The notes under the pieces: model-generated
Seen by the model: the letters and a program-made list of their open reading frames with translations, nothing else
Database searches by the model: none
Told to the model about the DNA's origin: nothing
Position numbers and translations under genes: made by a program
Source: Ryuthela nishihirai
Taxonomy: Eukaryota > Arthropoda > Arachnida > Araneae > Heptathelidae
Reading direction: 5' to 3'
DNA length: 64,000 nt
NCBI GenBank assembly: GCA_038380435.1
Contig: JAWZYU010000034.1
Coordinates: 36,084,901 to 36,148,900 of the forward strand
In this document: piece by piece, positions 12,240-22,262 of the stretch
Layout: the number at the start of each line of letters is the position of its first letter
How positions within the stretch are numbered: the first letter of the stretch is position 1

Positions 12240-12936
12240 CTAAAGTGATGAAAATTGGTCAGGCAGGCTGTGATTCAGTTAATCTGAATGGTTGCAGTCT
12301 TGAGCAGGTGTCACAGTTTAATTATCTTGGGAGCTATGTAACAGATAATGGTGATGTGCGGCATGAGATTAACAGACGAATAGGGATTGCTGCTGGGACT
12401 TTTAAGAATCTATGGAAAGTGTGGAGAAATAGGCGTATACACCTAAAGACTAAAATTAGACTGTATAATAGTTTGGTTCTTTCTAGGGTTAGTTATGGTA
12501 GTGAAACTTGGACACTTTGTAAACAAGATAACAGGAAACTAGATGCTTTTGATTCCAGATGCTTACGCAGTATCTTGGGCATTAGGTGGTTCAACTTTGT
12601 AACTAATGATGAGATTAGGAAAAGGAGTTTGCAACCTCCTTTAAGCAGCATATTGTGCAGAGAGAGACTCCGTTGGTTTGGCCATGTTGCCCGTATGAAT
12701 AATTATAGATTGGCGAATAGGGTTATGAACAGTGTGCCTAAAGGCCTCAGAAAGAAGGGGAGACCTAGGATGCGGTGGGCAGACAATGTCAAACAGGACC
12801 TTGTTAGAATTGGTGTGCAGTGGCCAGATGCAGTAGATGTAGCTCAGGATAGACTTGCTTGGAGAACTAAATTGCACGGTCTGGTTGGACCTCCGTAGCC
12901 CATGGCTGCTTGAGGATGATGATGATGATGATGATG
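12240..12936 (+). mobile_element. 5'-truncated RTE-like LINE in array A
   Basis: This is the last 697 bp of the RTE-like element whose full copy is at 42101-45810, ending in a GAT run. The 8-bp duplication ATAGTTTT, taken from the satellite, stands at 12232-12239 and 12937-12944. Only a handful of differences from the full copy are visible, so it is young. 5' truncation is normal for target-primed reverse transcription. Confidence 0.95.
12245..12898 (+). pseudogene. C-terminal part of RTE-like reverse transcriptase
   Basis: An open frame of 217 codons covers the region after the catalytic reverse transcriptase motifs: FNYLGSYV near residue 26, YGSETWTL near 84, and RLRWFGHVARM near 140. These motifs are typical of the C-terminal half of RTE-type polyproteins. 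The endonuclease and the YADD active site were lost by truncation, so it cannot be functional. The frame has no stop. The upstream start codon is incidental, since the insertion begins in the middle of the gene. Confidence 0.9.
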
Positions 12937-13151
12937 ATAGTTTTATCTATCTATACAAGGGGTACGCCAGTTACATACACATTTCCCGGAGGTACGTGAA
13001 GCATAAAAGGTTGAGAACCACTGATATATATGTTTTATTTTATTAACATTGTTTTACTATAACTATAGTTTTATCTATCTATACAAGGGGTACGCCAGTT
13101 ACGTACACGTTTCCAGGGGGTACGCGAAGCATAAAAGGTTGAAAACCACTG
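12937..13151. repeat. Array A continued after the LINE insertion
   Basis: About 1.6 further units of the 128-bp satellite, ending at the hAT-like terminus AGGTTGAAAACCACTG (end 13151). Confidence 0.9.
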
Positions 13152-13159
13152 TTATAAAG

Positions 13160-13626
13160 TAATGAAATAACGTAATAACGAAATTATTTTTGAATAACGT
13201 TAACGGAATTTCAAAATATTTGTAACGATAAAACGTAAGAAATAACGGAAAAATTAATTTCGTTATTTTCACTGTTTTTGTGTTCATGTATCTCACATAT
13301 TTTCCTTTACAAGATATTTTAGAAATTTGTACAATTTACTTTTATCATCAACACGGACAAAGCCCTTCAGTGGCTCTGCTCAATGATTCATTCCTAGAGA
13401 ATTTTCGAAGCAGCTCTCTCAGTCCAACACCTCTTACAACAGAAAGGCAAATAAAAAGAAATACATTGCATGTGAAAAAATAGAAGATTGATTTCAGTAG
13501 TAAAAAAAACCCAGTACATATAATAAGTTGTTTTCAAACAAATCATATCAAAATCTTTAATTAAATCTTTATCTGATTTTTATTCATTTAAACCCATTGT
13601 TTATATTATAAACTGATAAAGATAAT
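13160..13626. other. Unannotated AT-rich sequence
   Basis: No gene is recognised. A stretch rich in AACGAAATTA and TAACG words (13160-13270) has internal inverted matches and may be another decayed DNA element. The 67-codon frame at 13280-13483 has no recognisable features. Confidence 0.4.
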
Positions 13627-13638
13627 TACATGTACATA

Positions 13639-13846
13639 AATAAAAATAAATAAATACCCCCTCAAGCAGCTGCTTGCCACAGAGGTCTGACAGGAGCCTG
13701 TCAGTTTCTATGAAATAGTAGAAGGTCTTAGAGGATGGCAGGACATCAGCAGAAAAACGAACAAACAGCCGTGCCTTACCCGGGGCTCGAACCCAGGTCC
13801 CTTTGATCAGTAGCCAAGCGTGCTAACCACACGGCCACGGGACGGC
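13639..13846 (-). mobile_element. SINE-2, full length
   Basis: On the minus strand it has a tRNA-like head (box A-like TGGCCGTGTGG, box B GGTTCGAGCCC), then a body containing CTGACAGGCTCCTGTCAG and CAAGCAGCTGCTTG, and a TTTA-rich 3' end. Target-site duplications TACATGTACATA (13627-13638) and TACACGTACATA (13847-13858) differ at one base. Confidence 0.92.
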
Positions 13847-13907
13847 TACACGTACATATATAAAGTAAATTATCCTAAATGACTTACATATGCTTATTAA
13901 CTAGATT

Positions 13908-16171
13908 TTATTCGTTGTCACTTTCTGACAGTAGACACATTCGTTTGCGTAAGACTGGAATTAAATCACTTTCATCTCTTGAAACATTTTGGCCGTCGTG
14001 TTCATACTCCAATGGTGAAATGCTCTCTATGGCATGGGGAACCAAATTGTCACTTGTTTCCAGTGATTCTGAAGTTTGATTAGTTTCGACAACGAACTCT
14101 GTAATCAATCGTTGAGATCCTGCTTTGACTAGATCTTTTGCATAAATCTTGATAACGCGCCATACATGACTTTAGTTCACGTTTAAACTGCTCAGCTCGT
14201 TCGACAATGGGATCATGTGTAAGAAAATGACTTTCCAATTTACTAGCCATTTGAAGTCCTTCTTTAATTAAACTTGAAGTGAGTGGAACCTCTTCATCAC
14301 CATCTCTTTTTTTCTTTTTCATCAGGAGTTTCAAGGACAACTTCTATTTTTTCATCTTCGCTAAGAGCTTTGTCAACCAGCAATTCATCAATATCTGCAA
14401 ACGATAAATCATCGAATCCTTCTACACCAACTGCATGTTATAAAGTGATGACATTAGGATATTCAGTCGCATTTGGGGGGGACAGGAGCTTTGCTTTTTA
14501 CACATTCTGACCAAATAGCTTTCCAGCATGCGTTTAAAGTTGCTGGTTTTAATTCTGATAACGTCAATCCAGTATGTCTGATATAATCTAAAATTGAAAA
14601 TTTCTTCCACATATCGATAACTGTTAGTGTTTTATCCTTATCTAGTTTATCCAAAATGTATTGAAATGCTCGTCTTACGTAGTAAGTTTTAAATGTGGCA
14701 ATCATACCCTGGTCTAGTGGTTGTATTAAGGATGTCGTATTAGGCGACAGAAAATAAAATTGCACATTTGGGTGTTCCAAAACAGGATGGCCAGGCGCAT
14801 TGTCTATAATTAATAGAACTTTAAATTCAAGATTTTTTTTTTCTTCAAATAGCGTTTAACTTCTGGAACAAAACATTTATGGAACCATTCATTAAAAATT
14901 TCTTTTGTAGCCTAGGCTTTCTTGTTTGCCATCCAATACACTAACAATTTATTCAAATCTACACCTTTCATTGACCGTGGTCTTAAGTATTGATTGATGA
15001 GCAGCGGTTTTAACATACGATCTTCTGAAGCGTTGAGGGGGTGGCTCAGTCGACAGCGCGCCTGGTTCGTAATCTGGAGTTCCCAGGTTCGAGTCCCAAG
15101 CTGGGTCAGCGTTGAGATTTATCTTCGCAAAATTCCCCGCCCTGCCCACGGTCAGTAGGGGACACCGATGGGCTTGGTAATAGGCCGCCGTCCGTCGGAT
15201 GGGACGTTAGGCAGTGGTCCCTGTGCGGGAAAGCCATACCCTGTGCACGTTAAAGAACACGCTGGATGGCCTTGACGGGAGGTTACCATCTGTCTCCCAA
15301 CAGCTGTTCCAGTGGGTTCCCTCCCCCAACCTTCTCTGAGCCTTCGGAGTCCTTGTCGGACCATTTAGCCCATTGTGTGCAAAAAAGTGCAGCTCAGAGG
15401 TAAAACAACCCAACGCTAAAGAACATACTGGATGGCCTTGACGGGAGGTTACCATCTGTCTCCCAACAGCTGTTCCAGTGGGTTCCATCCCCCAACCTTC
15501 TCTGAGCCTTCGGAGTCCTTGTGACCTGACCATTTACCCCATTGTGTGCAAAAAAAGTGCCGCTCAGAGGTAAAACAACCCAACCTGAAGCGTTGCTGAA
15601 AAATAGAAAGGTCACACGATTCTTAGCTGCTTTAATTAAAGCCACCAACAGTTTTTTGTGATTTTGCTACGTAGATTCTACTCGGCATTTTTTTTTTTCA
15701 AAAAAGGCCATTTTCATCTGTATTCCAAACTTGATCAGGAGTGTATCCATCATCTTCAATGATTTGGGCCAATTTTGGACAAAATTCTTTAGCCGCTGGC
15801 TCATCTGTAGATGCAGCTTCACCTTTTATCTTTACTTTATGAAACGCGTATTTTTGAAGAAATCCTGCAAGCAACTTGTACTTGCAAAAAGTTCATAATT
15901 TTTGTTTAACTGAGCTGATGTGGTTGGTTCCATTTCTTGTATCTGCTTATATATTCGTAATGCCATCTGTCTGATAGTATTTCCATCTAGGGGTATTCTT
16001 TTTTGAGAGTTATCTTTTATCCACATTACTAGTGGTAGCTCCGTTCAAACCAAAATATTTACCTATGGATGTTGAACTTTCTCCAGTTGCAAGACGATCT
16101 AAAATTTGGATATTAGTATCCAAAGAGATAGCTTTCCTTTTCTGCTTTTGTGTAGTTGAATTATCCGACAT
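13908..16171 (-). pseudogene. Tigger/pogo-like transposase, broken
   Basis: A DDE-superfamily transposase of the pogo/Tigger type, which cuts and pastes its element at TA sites. From the start at 16171 the N-terminal part (MSDNSTTQKQKRKAISLD) resembles the CENP-B-like helix-turn-helix region. The first catalytic aspartate is in VWNTDENGLF (about 15.7 kb), the second in IIDNAPGHP (about 14.8 kb) and the third in SLIQPLDQGM (about 14.7 kb). The C-terminal tail is charged and ends at 13908. A SINE-1 (15036-15584) splits the gene between the first two catalytic residues, and several frameshifts and stops interrupt the frame, so it is dead. Order, motifs and length fit a single former gene of about 500 codons or more. 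Confidence 0.88.
15036..15584 (+). mobile_element. SINE-1 with a doubled tail inside the Tigger gene
   Basis: Head, central block and tail run to about 15413, then a second tail module (GCTAAAGAACATACTGG onward) runs to 15584. Perfect 11-bp duplications CTGAAGCGTTG stand at 15025-15035 and 15585-15595. It interrupts the Tigger transposase between its first and second catalytic residues. Confidence 0.94.
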
Positions 16172-16199
16172 CGTGGTAAGGCTTATGAAAAATATTTGA

Positions 16200-16495
16200 A
16201 TTGTAGTTAATAAATCAGATGATGAAAAATTGTAAATTATCTATCAGCAAAATTTAATAAATTTATATTACGCACACAAAACTACAAAAAAAAATTTTTT
16301 TTTCGATTTCTTCTGTTAAACCTCTAAACACTTCTAACTTTAAACACGAAATGAGAGACCAAGACTAACGTATGTATTGAAGATAAAAATTGAAGGGAAT
16401 TCCCGGAACTCAATGTTGCCACTTTATTCCGAATGAAAAAGGTTTTGTACAATTTTTCCATAAAATAGAGAATAAAATAGAGAAACGTTGTGTAG
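16200..16495. other. Sequence upstream of the Tigger gene
   Basis: AT-rich, presumably the element's 5' untranslated part. No gene or other repeat is seen. Confidence 0.4.
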
Positions 16496-16506
16496 TTCTG
16501 TAAGAG

Positions 16507-16884
16507 TTGGGTTGTTTTACCTCTGAGCGGCACTTTTTTGCCCACCATGGGCTAAATGGCCAGGTCACAAGGACCCTGAAGGCTCAGAGAAGGTTGGGGG
16601 AGGGGACCCACTGGAACAGCTGTTGGGAGACAGATGGTAACCTCCCGTCAAGGCCATCCAGCGTATTCTTTAACGTGCACAGGGTATGACTCTCCCGCAC
16701 ACGGGGCCACGGCTTAACGTCCCATCCGACGGACGGCGGCCTTTCCAAGCCCATCGGTGTCCCCTACTGACCGTGGGCAGGGAATTTTGCGGAGATAAAT
16801 CTCAACGCTGACCCAGCTGGGACTCGAACCTGGGAACTACAGATTACGAGCCTGACGCGCTACCGACTGAGCCACCCCCGCCCC
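16507..16884 (-). mobile_element. SINE-1, single-tail full-length copy
   Basis: A standard 378-bp copy with the head on the right (box B GGTTCGAGTCC reversed). Perfect 11-bp duplications TTCTGTAAGAG stand at 16496-16506 and 16885-16895. It is a good reference for the basic SINE-1 structure. Confidence 0.95.
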
Positions 16885-16895
16885 TTCTGTAAGAG

Positions 16896-17276
16896 TAGTT
16901 TTTATTTTGGGTATTTTAGTGCACAAAATATGTATCCATAGTACATTTTCAAAGTTAAAACTACTTCGAAAAATGTGACCATAAAAGCGGCATCTTTGTT
17001 ATAAATGTAAATCCTAGGAATGTTTTCTTGAATGGGAATATTTTTTCAGAATTAATTTCAAATGGAGATTTTTAAAAAAGGCGCCGTTTGAACCGTGTTA
17101 GATCAAAATCGTGTAAAAAGAGAATTGAAAATTTTTTCTAAACCGTGTTAAATCAAAATCGTGTAAAAAAATCCGTGTAAAAACAGAATTAGGTGTATGT
17201 TTTCACCACATCAGTTTTTTTAAATGTTCTCTTCAATAAGAAAAATAAATGTGTATTTCGAGTTTTTGCAGCTCTT
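16896..17276. repeat. Likely Tigger terminal region with short subterminal repeats
   Basis: Between about 17080 and 17200 the words AACCGTGTTAGATC, AACCGTGTTAAATC, ATCGTGTAAAAA and ATCCGTGTAAAA recur. Such CCGTGTTA repeats are familiar from ends of pogo/Tigger elements. They lie beyond the 5' end of the minus-strand transposase, where an element terminus is expected. The exact terminal repeat was not located. Confidence 0.5.
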
Positions 17277-18236
17277 AAACTTAACATAGCTTAGGGCCTC
17301 TTAAATTTAATATAGTTTAAAACTTCTTAAACTAGTCATAGCTTAGGGCCTCTTAAATTTAACATAGTTTTAAACTTCTGAAACTAGTCATAGCTTAGGG
17401 CCTCTTAAATTTAACATAGTTTAAAACTTCTTAAACTAGTCATAGCTTAGGGCCTCTTAAATTTAACATAATTTAAAACTTCTGAAACTAGTCATAGCTT
17501 AGGGCCTCTTAAATTTAGCATAGTTTAAAACTTCTGAAACTAGTCATAGCTTAGGGCCTCTTAAATTTAACATAGTTTAAAACTTGTTAAACTAGTCATA
17601 GCTTAGGGCCTCTTAAATTTAACATAGTTTAAAACTTCTTAAACTAGTCATAGCTAGGTCCTCTTAAATTTAACATAGTTTAAAACTTCTGAAACTAGTC
17701 ATAGCTTAGGGCCTCTTAAATTTAACATAGTTTAAAACTTCTTAAACTAGTCATAGCTTAGGTCCTCTTAAATTTAACATAGTTTAAAACTTCTGAAACT
17801 AGTCATAACTTAGGGCCTCTTAAATTTAACATAGTTTAAAACTTCTGAAACTAGTCATAGCTTAGGGCCTCTTAAATTTAACATAGTTTAAAACTTCTTA
17901 AACTAGTCATAGCTTAGGGCCTCTTAAATTTAACATAGTTTAAAACTTCTGAAACTAGTCATAGCTCAGGGCCTCTTAAATTTAACATAGTTTAAAACTT
18001 CTTAAACTAGTCATAGCTTAGGGCCTCTTAAATTTAACATAGTTTAAAACTTCTTAAACTAGTCATAGCTTAGGGCCTCTTAAATTTAACATAGTTTAAA
18101 ACTTCTTAAACTAGTCATAGCTTAGGGCCTCTTAAATTTAACATAGTTTAAAACTTCTTAAACAAGTCATAGCTTAGGGCCTTTTAAATTTAACATAGTT
18201 TAAAACTTCTTAAACTAGTCATAGCTTAGGGCCTCA
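17277..18236. repeat. Satellite array B, 52-bp unit, about 18 copies
   Basis: A head-to-tail array with a 52-bp period. The unit contains GCTTAGGGCCTCTTAAATTT and AACTAGTCATA. Units differ mainly at one position (CTTCTGAAAC against CTTCTTAAAC). No coding potential. Confidence 0.95.
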
Positions 18237-18286
18237 GAAAGTCTAAATGCCACCCTGGGTGAGTCTCAATTTAAAGAGGGGTCGGT

Positions 18287-18482
18287 GATATCTGGCTCAG
18301 TCGGCAGCGGCCAGACTCGTAATCTGCAGTTCCCACTTTCGAGTTTCTGCTGGGCCAGCGTTGAAATTTTTCTCCTCAAAACTTCTCGTCCTGCCTCGGT
18401 CAGAAGGTGACCCGATGGGATTGGAAATGCCGCCGTCCGTCGGATGGGACGTCAAGCCGTGTGGCTCCGTGTGCGGGAGAAA
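18287..18482 (+). repeat. SINE-1, 3'-deleted and diverged
   Basis: The head (CTGGCTCAGTCGGCAGCGGC) and central block (CGCCGTCCGTCGGATGGGAC) are present up to GTGCGGGAGA. The tail module is absent. Confidence 0.85.
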
Positions 18483-18812
18483 TTCTTGACAATAGTCGAA
18501 ACTTTCAGTCCCCTGAAATATTTCATTTGGGAAGAGATTGAGAAAATATAGTTGTTGTTAATAAATATGTTAATAAATATGTTAATAAAGTTGTTGATAA
18601 TAAAATGTTGAGAAAAATAAAGGAGGTAATTCTCATGTTTCAATCGAAATCTATCTTGATGAAAAAGAGAAATTGGAGACAAAAGAAAATAAAACTTTCA
18701 CTTAAAATATAAATTTGAGAGATCAGAGAGAATTTCTACAAAAGAAAATATTTTTCACTGCTGGAAAAATCAAGGCAAAGCATTACAATGACTTAAATGA
18801 ATTGTTCTAGTA

Positions 18813-18965
18813 GTACCTGCAACTCAGGTATTTGCAGAGAGAGTTTTTTCAATGCTTAGATGGATTCTCTATTTAATTAATTCAAATTAAATACCCCCTT
18901 ACAAGAGAAATTATTTGGATTCAAAATTATTAGAAGACATTTTTCTTATAATGATGAACAAAATA
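18813..18965 (+). pseudogene. Fossil of a hAT transposase dimerisation domain
   Basis: The frame starting at 18813 reads VPATQVFAERVFSMLRW and continues with leucine-rich residues to LLEDIFLIMMNK after one stop. PATS..SERVFS followed by a leucine-rich stretch is the signature of the C-terminal hAT dimerisation domain. The remainder of the transposase is not recognisable upstream. It may be a relic of the lineage that supplied the hAT-like ends of array A, but nothing links the two directly. Confidence 0.65.
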
Positions 18966-19712
18966 GTAGAATATCATTGATTGCGTTATAATATCAATAT
19001 TTTTGAACGGATTTTACCCTTTTTTTTTTCGTCAACTATTATGATGTTAATATTTCTGCAGGAAATTTTCCTTTTTTAAAAAATTTCCTCCAGTCATTTT
19101 AGTGGCTTGTTTTAAAAATATTAATCTGTGTACAAAAAACGTTATAGTACTAATAATTATGCCTATAACAACTATCATGTCCCTCTATTTTATTTATTTT
19201 TATTTATTGTTGCATTTTTATTGTATTAAGTGTGTTTTTGGAAGTGCTATTGGGGAGATGTGGCTCATAGATGTTATTTTTGGGTCTCAGCTGGCTGTCT
19301 GCACATGCTGACGAGTCCAAAAGCCCTTTTACGGCCATTTACAACTAGCCTGGGAAGAAAGTGTGAGCGCTGGAAACGAGCCGGGAAATAATAAAAACAG
19401 CCTTGAGCATCAATGTCAAACAGGAGGGACGTTTGAACAAACGTCAAGGGAAGCTGCTCTTACTCAAACAAAACTTTAAGGAAAAGGTTCGGTTCTATGT
19501 TTCGGTTCATCCACTGAACTGTACTAGGTGAACCAAGTACAGTTCTGTGTGAACCACATTGTAGGGAAGGGTTTGATATCCTTTCGCCGAGTTTGAGGTC
19601 GGTAAAGCAAGCATCTTCAAAGTACGGTTCTCCACCTCATCGCATAATTGTTTACAGCAGCAAAGGCCTACGGAATACAGCGCATCCCCAGCACGTGATT
19701 GTAAGCTCACTG
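18966..19712. other. Unannotated sequence
   Basis: No gene or repeat is recognised. The 69-codon frame at 19102-19311 is hydrophobic by base composition (T-rich) and lacks support. Confidence 0.4.
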
Positions 19713-19720
19713 GACAAAAA

Positions 19721-20617
19721 GGGGCGGGGGTGGCTCAGTCGGTAGCGTGCCAGGCTCGTAATCTGTAGTTCCCAGGTTCGAGTCCCAGCTGGGTCAGCGT
19801 TGAGATTTATCTCCGCAAAATTCCCCGCCCTGCCCACAGTCAGTAGGGGACACCGATGGGCTTGGAAAGGCCGCCGTCCGTCGGATGGGACGTTAAGCCG
19901 TGGCCCCGTGTATGGGAGAACCATACCCTGTGCACGTTAAAGAACACGCTGGATGGCCTTGACGGGAGGCTACCATCTGTCTCCCAACAACTATTCCAGT
20001 GGGTGCCCTCCCCCAACCTTCTCTGAGCCTTCGGGGTCCATGTGACCTGGCCATTTAGCCCATGGTGTGCAAATAAGGCCTCTCAGAGGTAAAACAACCC
20101 AACGTTAAAGAACACGCTGGATGGCCTTGACGGGAGGCTACCATCTGTCTCCCAACAACTATTCCAGTGGGTGCCCTCCCCCAACCTTCTCTGAGCCTTC
20201 GGGGTCCATGTGACCTGGCCATTTAGCCCATGGTGTGCAAATAAGGCCTCTCAGAGGTAAAACAACCCAACGTTAAAGAACACGCTGGATGGCCTTGACG
20301 GGAGGCTACCATCTGTCTCCCAACAACTATTCCAGTGGGTGCCCTCCCCCAACCTTCTCTGAGCCTTCGGGGTCCATGTGACCTGGCCATTTAGCCCATG
20401 GTGTGCAAAAAAGTGCCTCTCAGAGGTAAAACAACCCAACGTTAAAGAACACGCTGGATGGCCTTGACGGGAGGCTACCATCTGTCTCCCAACAGCTGTT
20501 CCAGTGGGTCCCCTCCCCCAACCTTCTCTGAGCCTTCGGGGTCCATGTGACCTGGCCATTTAGCCCATGGTGTGCAAAAAAGTGCCGCTCAGAGGTAAAA
20601 CAACCCAACCCAACCAA
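19721..20617 (+). mobile_element. SINE-1 with four tandem tail modules
   Basis: One head and central block (19721-19935) is followed by four head-to-tail copies of the tail module of about 169 bp, with joints near 20103, 20271 and 20440. Each joint has the form AACCCAACGTTAAAGAAC. Modules 1 and 2 share AATAAGGCCTCTC, module 3 has AAAAAAGTGCCTCTC and module 4 has the standard AAAAAAGTGCCGCTC. Duplications GACAAAAA at 19713-19720 and 20618-20625 enclose the entire structure. Confidence 0.93.
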
Positions 20618-20689
20618 GACAAAAAAATTAGTCATCTCCCACTGTAAGAGGATTACGTCCATTCGACAGCAACAGAGGGCGCACCAGTA

Positions 20690-21773
20690 ATAAATGCGTC
20701 CTACAAATAACTGTGCCATGTGCTATAGGGTTCATACAGTGACAAGAAGTAGTTGTGTGCCACGTGTGTGTTAATCGCTCTGTGAAACGTGGGTTGCGCA
20801 AAAGATGTGAATAAGTGGCAAAAAGGTGTTATTGCATTTGGCCGTGCCAAAGGGCAAAATGTAAAGAAGTTGCTGCCTTTGTATGTGTGTCGAAATGTAT
20901 TGACCAAAGGGTCTACCAGCAGTAGCGTACATCACAGTCCATCACTAATCATCATAGAACTGTGGCAGAAAGACTGTGCTCACCAATAGGGACCTTCACA
21001 GTGTGTCACGCACTATTAGAGCAAACCGCTTTGCAACGAGGAAGGAATTGTTCCACTCAATCAATGCAGGCCTACAACAAACTGTTTCCGAATGAACACA
21101 CTGAAGAGAATTGCATGCCATGGATATCTGGAGCAGAGTACCGCGGAAAAACCTATGTTAACAGCTCTGCACAAGTCTGCACGGCTGCAGTGGACGCAAC
21201 ATCACAAAGACTGAACTGTCGACAATTGGAAGCATATGATCTGGTCGGATGAGTTACGTTTTCGCTTGTAATCGAATGATGCGAGGGGACGGTTACATCG
21301 TAAGCCACATGAAGCCTTCCGTGCAGACTGTGTGCAAGGTTCTGTTCAAGATGGAAGAGGCTCTGTGATGTTCTGGGGGTGTTTCACATGTGAGCAAATG
21401 GGTCCTTTGGTTGCAGTGACATCACACTTGAACCAGAAGGGCTATATGTATCTACTGGATGACCACATGTTGCTTTTTGTGCAGCATCTCCACAGTGAAC
21501 ACCAGAAAGATACCCCAGTCTTCCGAGATGAAAAGTGTCATGTGCACAGGACTCGAAGTGTGTCGGATTGGCATGACGAGCATTCTGAAGGCCTTCGAAC
21601 ATCTCGACTGGCCCGCCAAATCTTCGGATTTAAATCCCATAGAAAACTTGTGGGACTATTTGGGGCAACGAGAAAAGCGCTGCTGTACCAGTCATCTGAC
21701 CGAACTGCGGCATTTGCTGCTGGAAAAGTGGATAAATATTGATGTGCACTACATCCGCCCACTGGTAGCATCC
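20690..21773 (+). pseudogene. Tc1-like transposase, N-terminal and central part (split gene)
   Basis: A DD34E transposase of the Tc1/mariner superfamily. The N-terminal helix-turn-helix part (about 20.8-21.1 kb) is degenerate. The first catalytic aspartate lies in WSDELRFRL (about 21.24 kb). VMFWGCF follows at about 21.37 kb, the second aspartate probably in the RDEKCHVHR region (about 21.53 kb), and the catalytic glutamate in SSDLNPIENLWDYLGQ (about 21.64 kb). At least two frameshifts disrupt it. The reading stops at LVAS near 21770, where an RTE tail begins. The missing C-terminus is found at 51127-51185, almost 30 kb away in the same orientation. Confidence 0.88.
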
Positions 21774-22063
21774 ATCATCATCATCATCATCATCCTCAAG
21801 CAGCCATGGGCTACGGAGGTCCAACCAGACGCGCAGTTTAATTCTCCAAGCATATCTGTCCTGAGCTACATCTGCTGCATCAGGCCACTGTACACCAATT
21901 CTAACAAGGTCCTGTTTGACATTGTCTGCCCACCGCATCCTAGGTCTCCCCCTCCTTCTGAGGCCTCTAGGCACACTGTTCATAACCCTATTCGCCAATC
22001 TATAATTATCCATACCGGCAACATGGCCAAACCAGCGGAGTCTCTCTCTGCACAATATGCTGC
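21774..22063 (-). mobile_element. RTE-like LINE, 3' part of a split copy
   Basis: On the minus strand this is the last 290 bp of the RTE-like element with its (GAT)n tail at 21774-21795. It encodes the RLRWFGHVAGM to KQDLV part. It stops exactly at TTAA (22064-22067), in the element's CCTCCTTTAAGCAGCAT site. By eye about 20 of 235 bases differ from the full copy at 42-46 kb. The missing 5' side of this site lies at 50873-51126. Confidence 0.9.
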
Positions 22064-22067
22064 TTAA

Positions 22068-22262
22068 CCCTTTAACTACCACGGGCCTTGGAAAACGAAG
22101 TACCTCAGAATACCAAACCGGCCGAGTTTTGAAATGGACTCTTCCTGGTTTGTCGTCCCCCCCCCCCCCGTCCTTCACCCGAAGGGAGAACGGAGTTAAC
22201 CGCAGCCGAGCCAGGAAGAACTCCCCTCCACTCCGTAAATTGACTCTCATTAAGCTGAGCCT
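22068..22262 (+). repeat. Left terminal region of the TTAA element
   Basis: Starts CCCTTTAACTACCACGGGCC and is GC-richer than its surroundings. It contains ACTCTTCCTGG (about 22.14 kb), inversely matched by CCAGGAAGAACT (about 22.22 kb), and a run of C. Its first 80 bp resemble the reversed right end in TIR, a CCGGCC block and an ACTCTTCCT block at similar spacing. Confidence 0.7.

Larger units (their letters stand above)
3109..13151. mobile_element. hAT-type element inflated by a satellite array
   Basis: The left end TAGGAGTTCTCAACTTGG and the right end (reverse complement CAGTGGTTTTCAACCTTT) are imperfect inverted copies of the kind of terminus seen in hAT elements of the Charlie type (CAGTGGTTCTCAACC). 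The flanking 8-mers TTATCACG (3101-3108) and TTATAAAG (13152-13159) match at 6 of 8 positions, and hAT enzymes make 8-bp duplications. Every 128-bp satellite unit contains the same end-like sequence, so the array looks like a multiplied terminal region. Later insertions are a SINE-1 fragment (3136-3286) and an RTE copy (12240-12936). No transposase is present. Confidence 0.7.

Noticed and set aside
19102..19311. Hydrophobic 69-codon frame resembling a small membrane protein
   Set aside because: The hydrophobicity follows from the T-rich sequence. There is no supporting context.
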